A stretch of 42,786 bases of DNA from Verrucomicrobiota bacterium (GTDB lineage Bacteria; Verrucomicrobiota; Lentisphaeria; Oligosphaerales; Oligosphaeraceae). The DNA is taken from contig JAGVUR010000215.1 of NCBI GenBank assembly GCA_019136135.1, positions 1 through 42,786 of the forward strand. Direction: 5' to 3'. The first letter of the stretch is position 1. The number at the start of each line of letters is the position of its first letter. Positions 42,570 through 42,786 of the stretch are shown here, in pieces. The position numbers and the translations under genes are program-made. The notes under the pieces were generated by a model. That model had not been told where the DNA came from. It did not search any database and saw nothing but the letters and a program-made list of their open reading frames with translations.

Positions 42570-42786
42570 CAGTCAGACCCGCCAGACCCCGCCAGACCCC
42601 GCCAGACCCCATCAGACCCCGCCAGACCCCGCCCGACCCCGCCAGACCCCGCCAGACCCCGCCAGACCCCGCCAGACCCCATCAGACCCCATCAGACCCC
42701 ATCAGACCCCATCAGACCCCATCAGACCCCATCAGACCCCATCAGACCCCATCAGACCCCATCAGACCCCATCAGACCCCATCAGA
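42570..42786. repeat. 10-bp minisatellite (cagaccccat / cagaccccgc)n
   Basis: About 21 copies of a 10-mer, first mostly cagaccccgc and then uniformly cagaccccat from about 42671 to the window edge, where the array continues out of view. A short run of tgaatg-type repeats (42537-42568) precedes it. It differs in period from the 9-bp arrays at the left edge but shares the cagacc core. Confidence 0.95.

Overview
The window looks like a chromosomal stretch of a Gram-negative-type bacterium, most likely of the PVC superphylum (Lentisphaerota or Kiritimatiellota; inference). The pointers are large secreted proteins with repeated beta domains and a recurrent 'GWNLIGFP' C-terminal module, an archaeal-type IMP cyclohydrolase, DUF1573 and sugar-hydrolase genes, and short G+C-rich minisatellites between genes. 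No rRNA or phylogenetic marker is present, so the assignment is tentative.

Layout: (1) 1-585 and 42399-42786 are non-coding, built of 9- or 10-bp minisatellites, each next to a conserved box with a GGCATGTCACATGCC palindrome. (2) 586-16575, all minus strand, is an envelope cluster: membrane-anchored HEAT-like protein, PpiC/SurA-type lipoprotein, giant thioredoxin-fold secreted protein, DUF1573 protein, a small inverted-repeat element and terminator, a second giant thioredoxin-fold paralogue, a DsbD/CcdA-like membrane protein with two extra thioredoxin domains, and a secreted 5'-nucleotidase. The set suggests thiol-disulfide and folding chemistry outside the cytoplasm. (3) 16793-20420 holds two more secreted proteins, one with its own strong terminator and one sharing the C-terminal module of the giant proteins. 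(4) 20586-21230 is a purO-type IMP cyclohydrolase on the plus strand. (5) 21246-26363, minus strand, is a four-gene carbohydrate operon: SDR dehydrogenase, GH42/GHA-like TIM-barrel hydrolase, Tat-exported metallo-beta-lactamase-fold hydrolase and six-hairpin glycosidase.

(6) 26557-39805, plus strand, is the most interesting part: a probable anti-mobile-element defence island. It starts with a TTGAAA-17-TATAAT promoter and encodes an XRE-SNF2 helicase-DUF3883 fusion, a DUF1156 adenine-type DNA methyltransferase, an AAA ATPase coupled by a 4-bp overlap to a TOPRIM/MAD4-like protein, and a DUF499 P-loop ATPase. A terminator and a frameshifted repeat-rich gene remnant separate helicase from methyltransferase, and the ATPase/TOPRIM pair has its own non-coding borders, so the locus looks modular.

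(7) 39806-40282 carries an inverted repeat, a 42-bp minisatellite and a terminator. (8) 40283-42398, minus strand, is housekeeping: a small membrane protein, a divergent tRNA-dihydrouridine synthase, a YbaK/EbsC deacylase, and two identical tRNA-Asn genes with their own promoter and terminator. All functions are inferred from sequence motifs; no database search was run.
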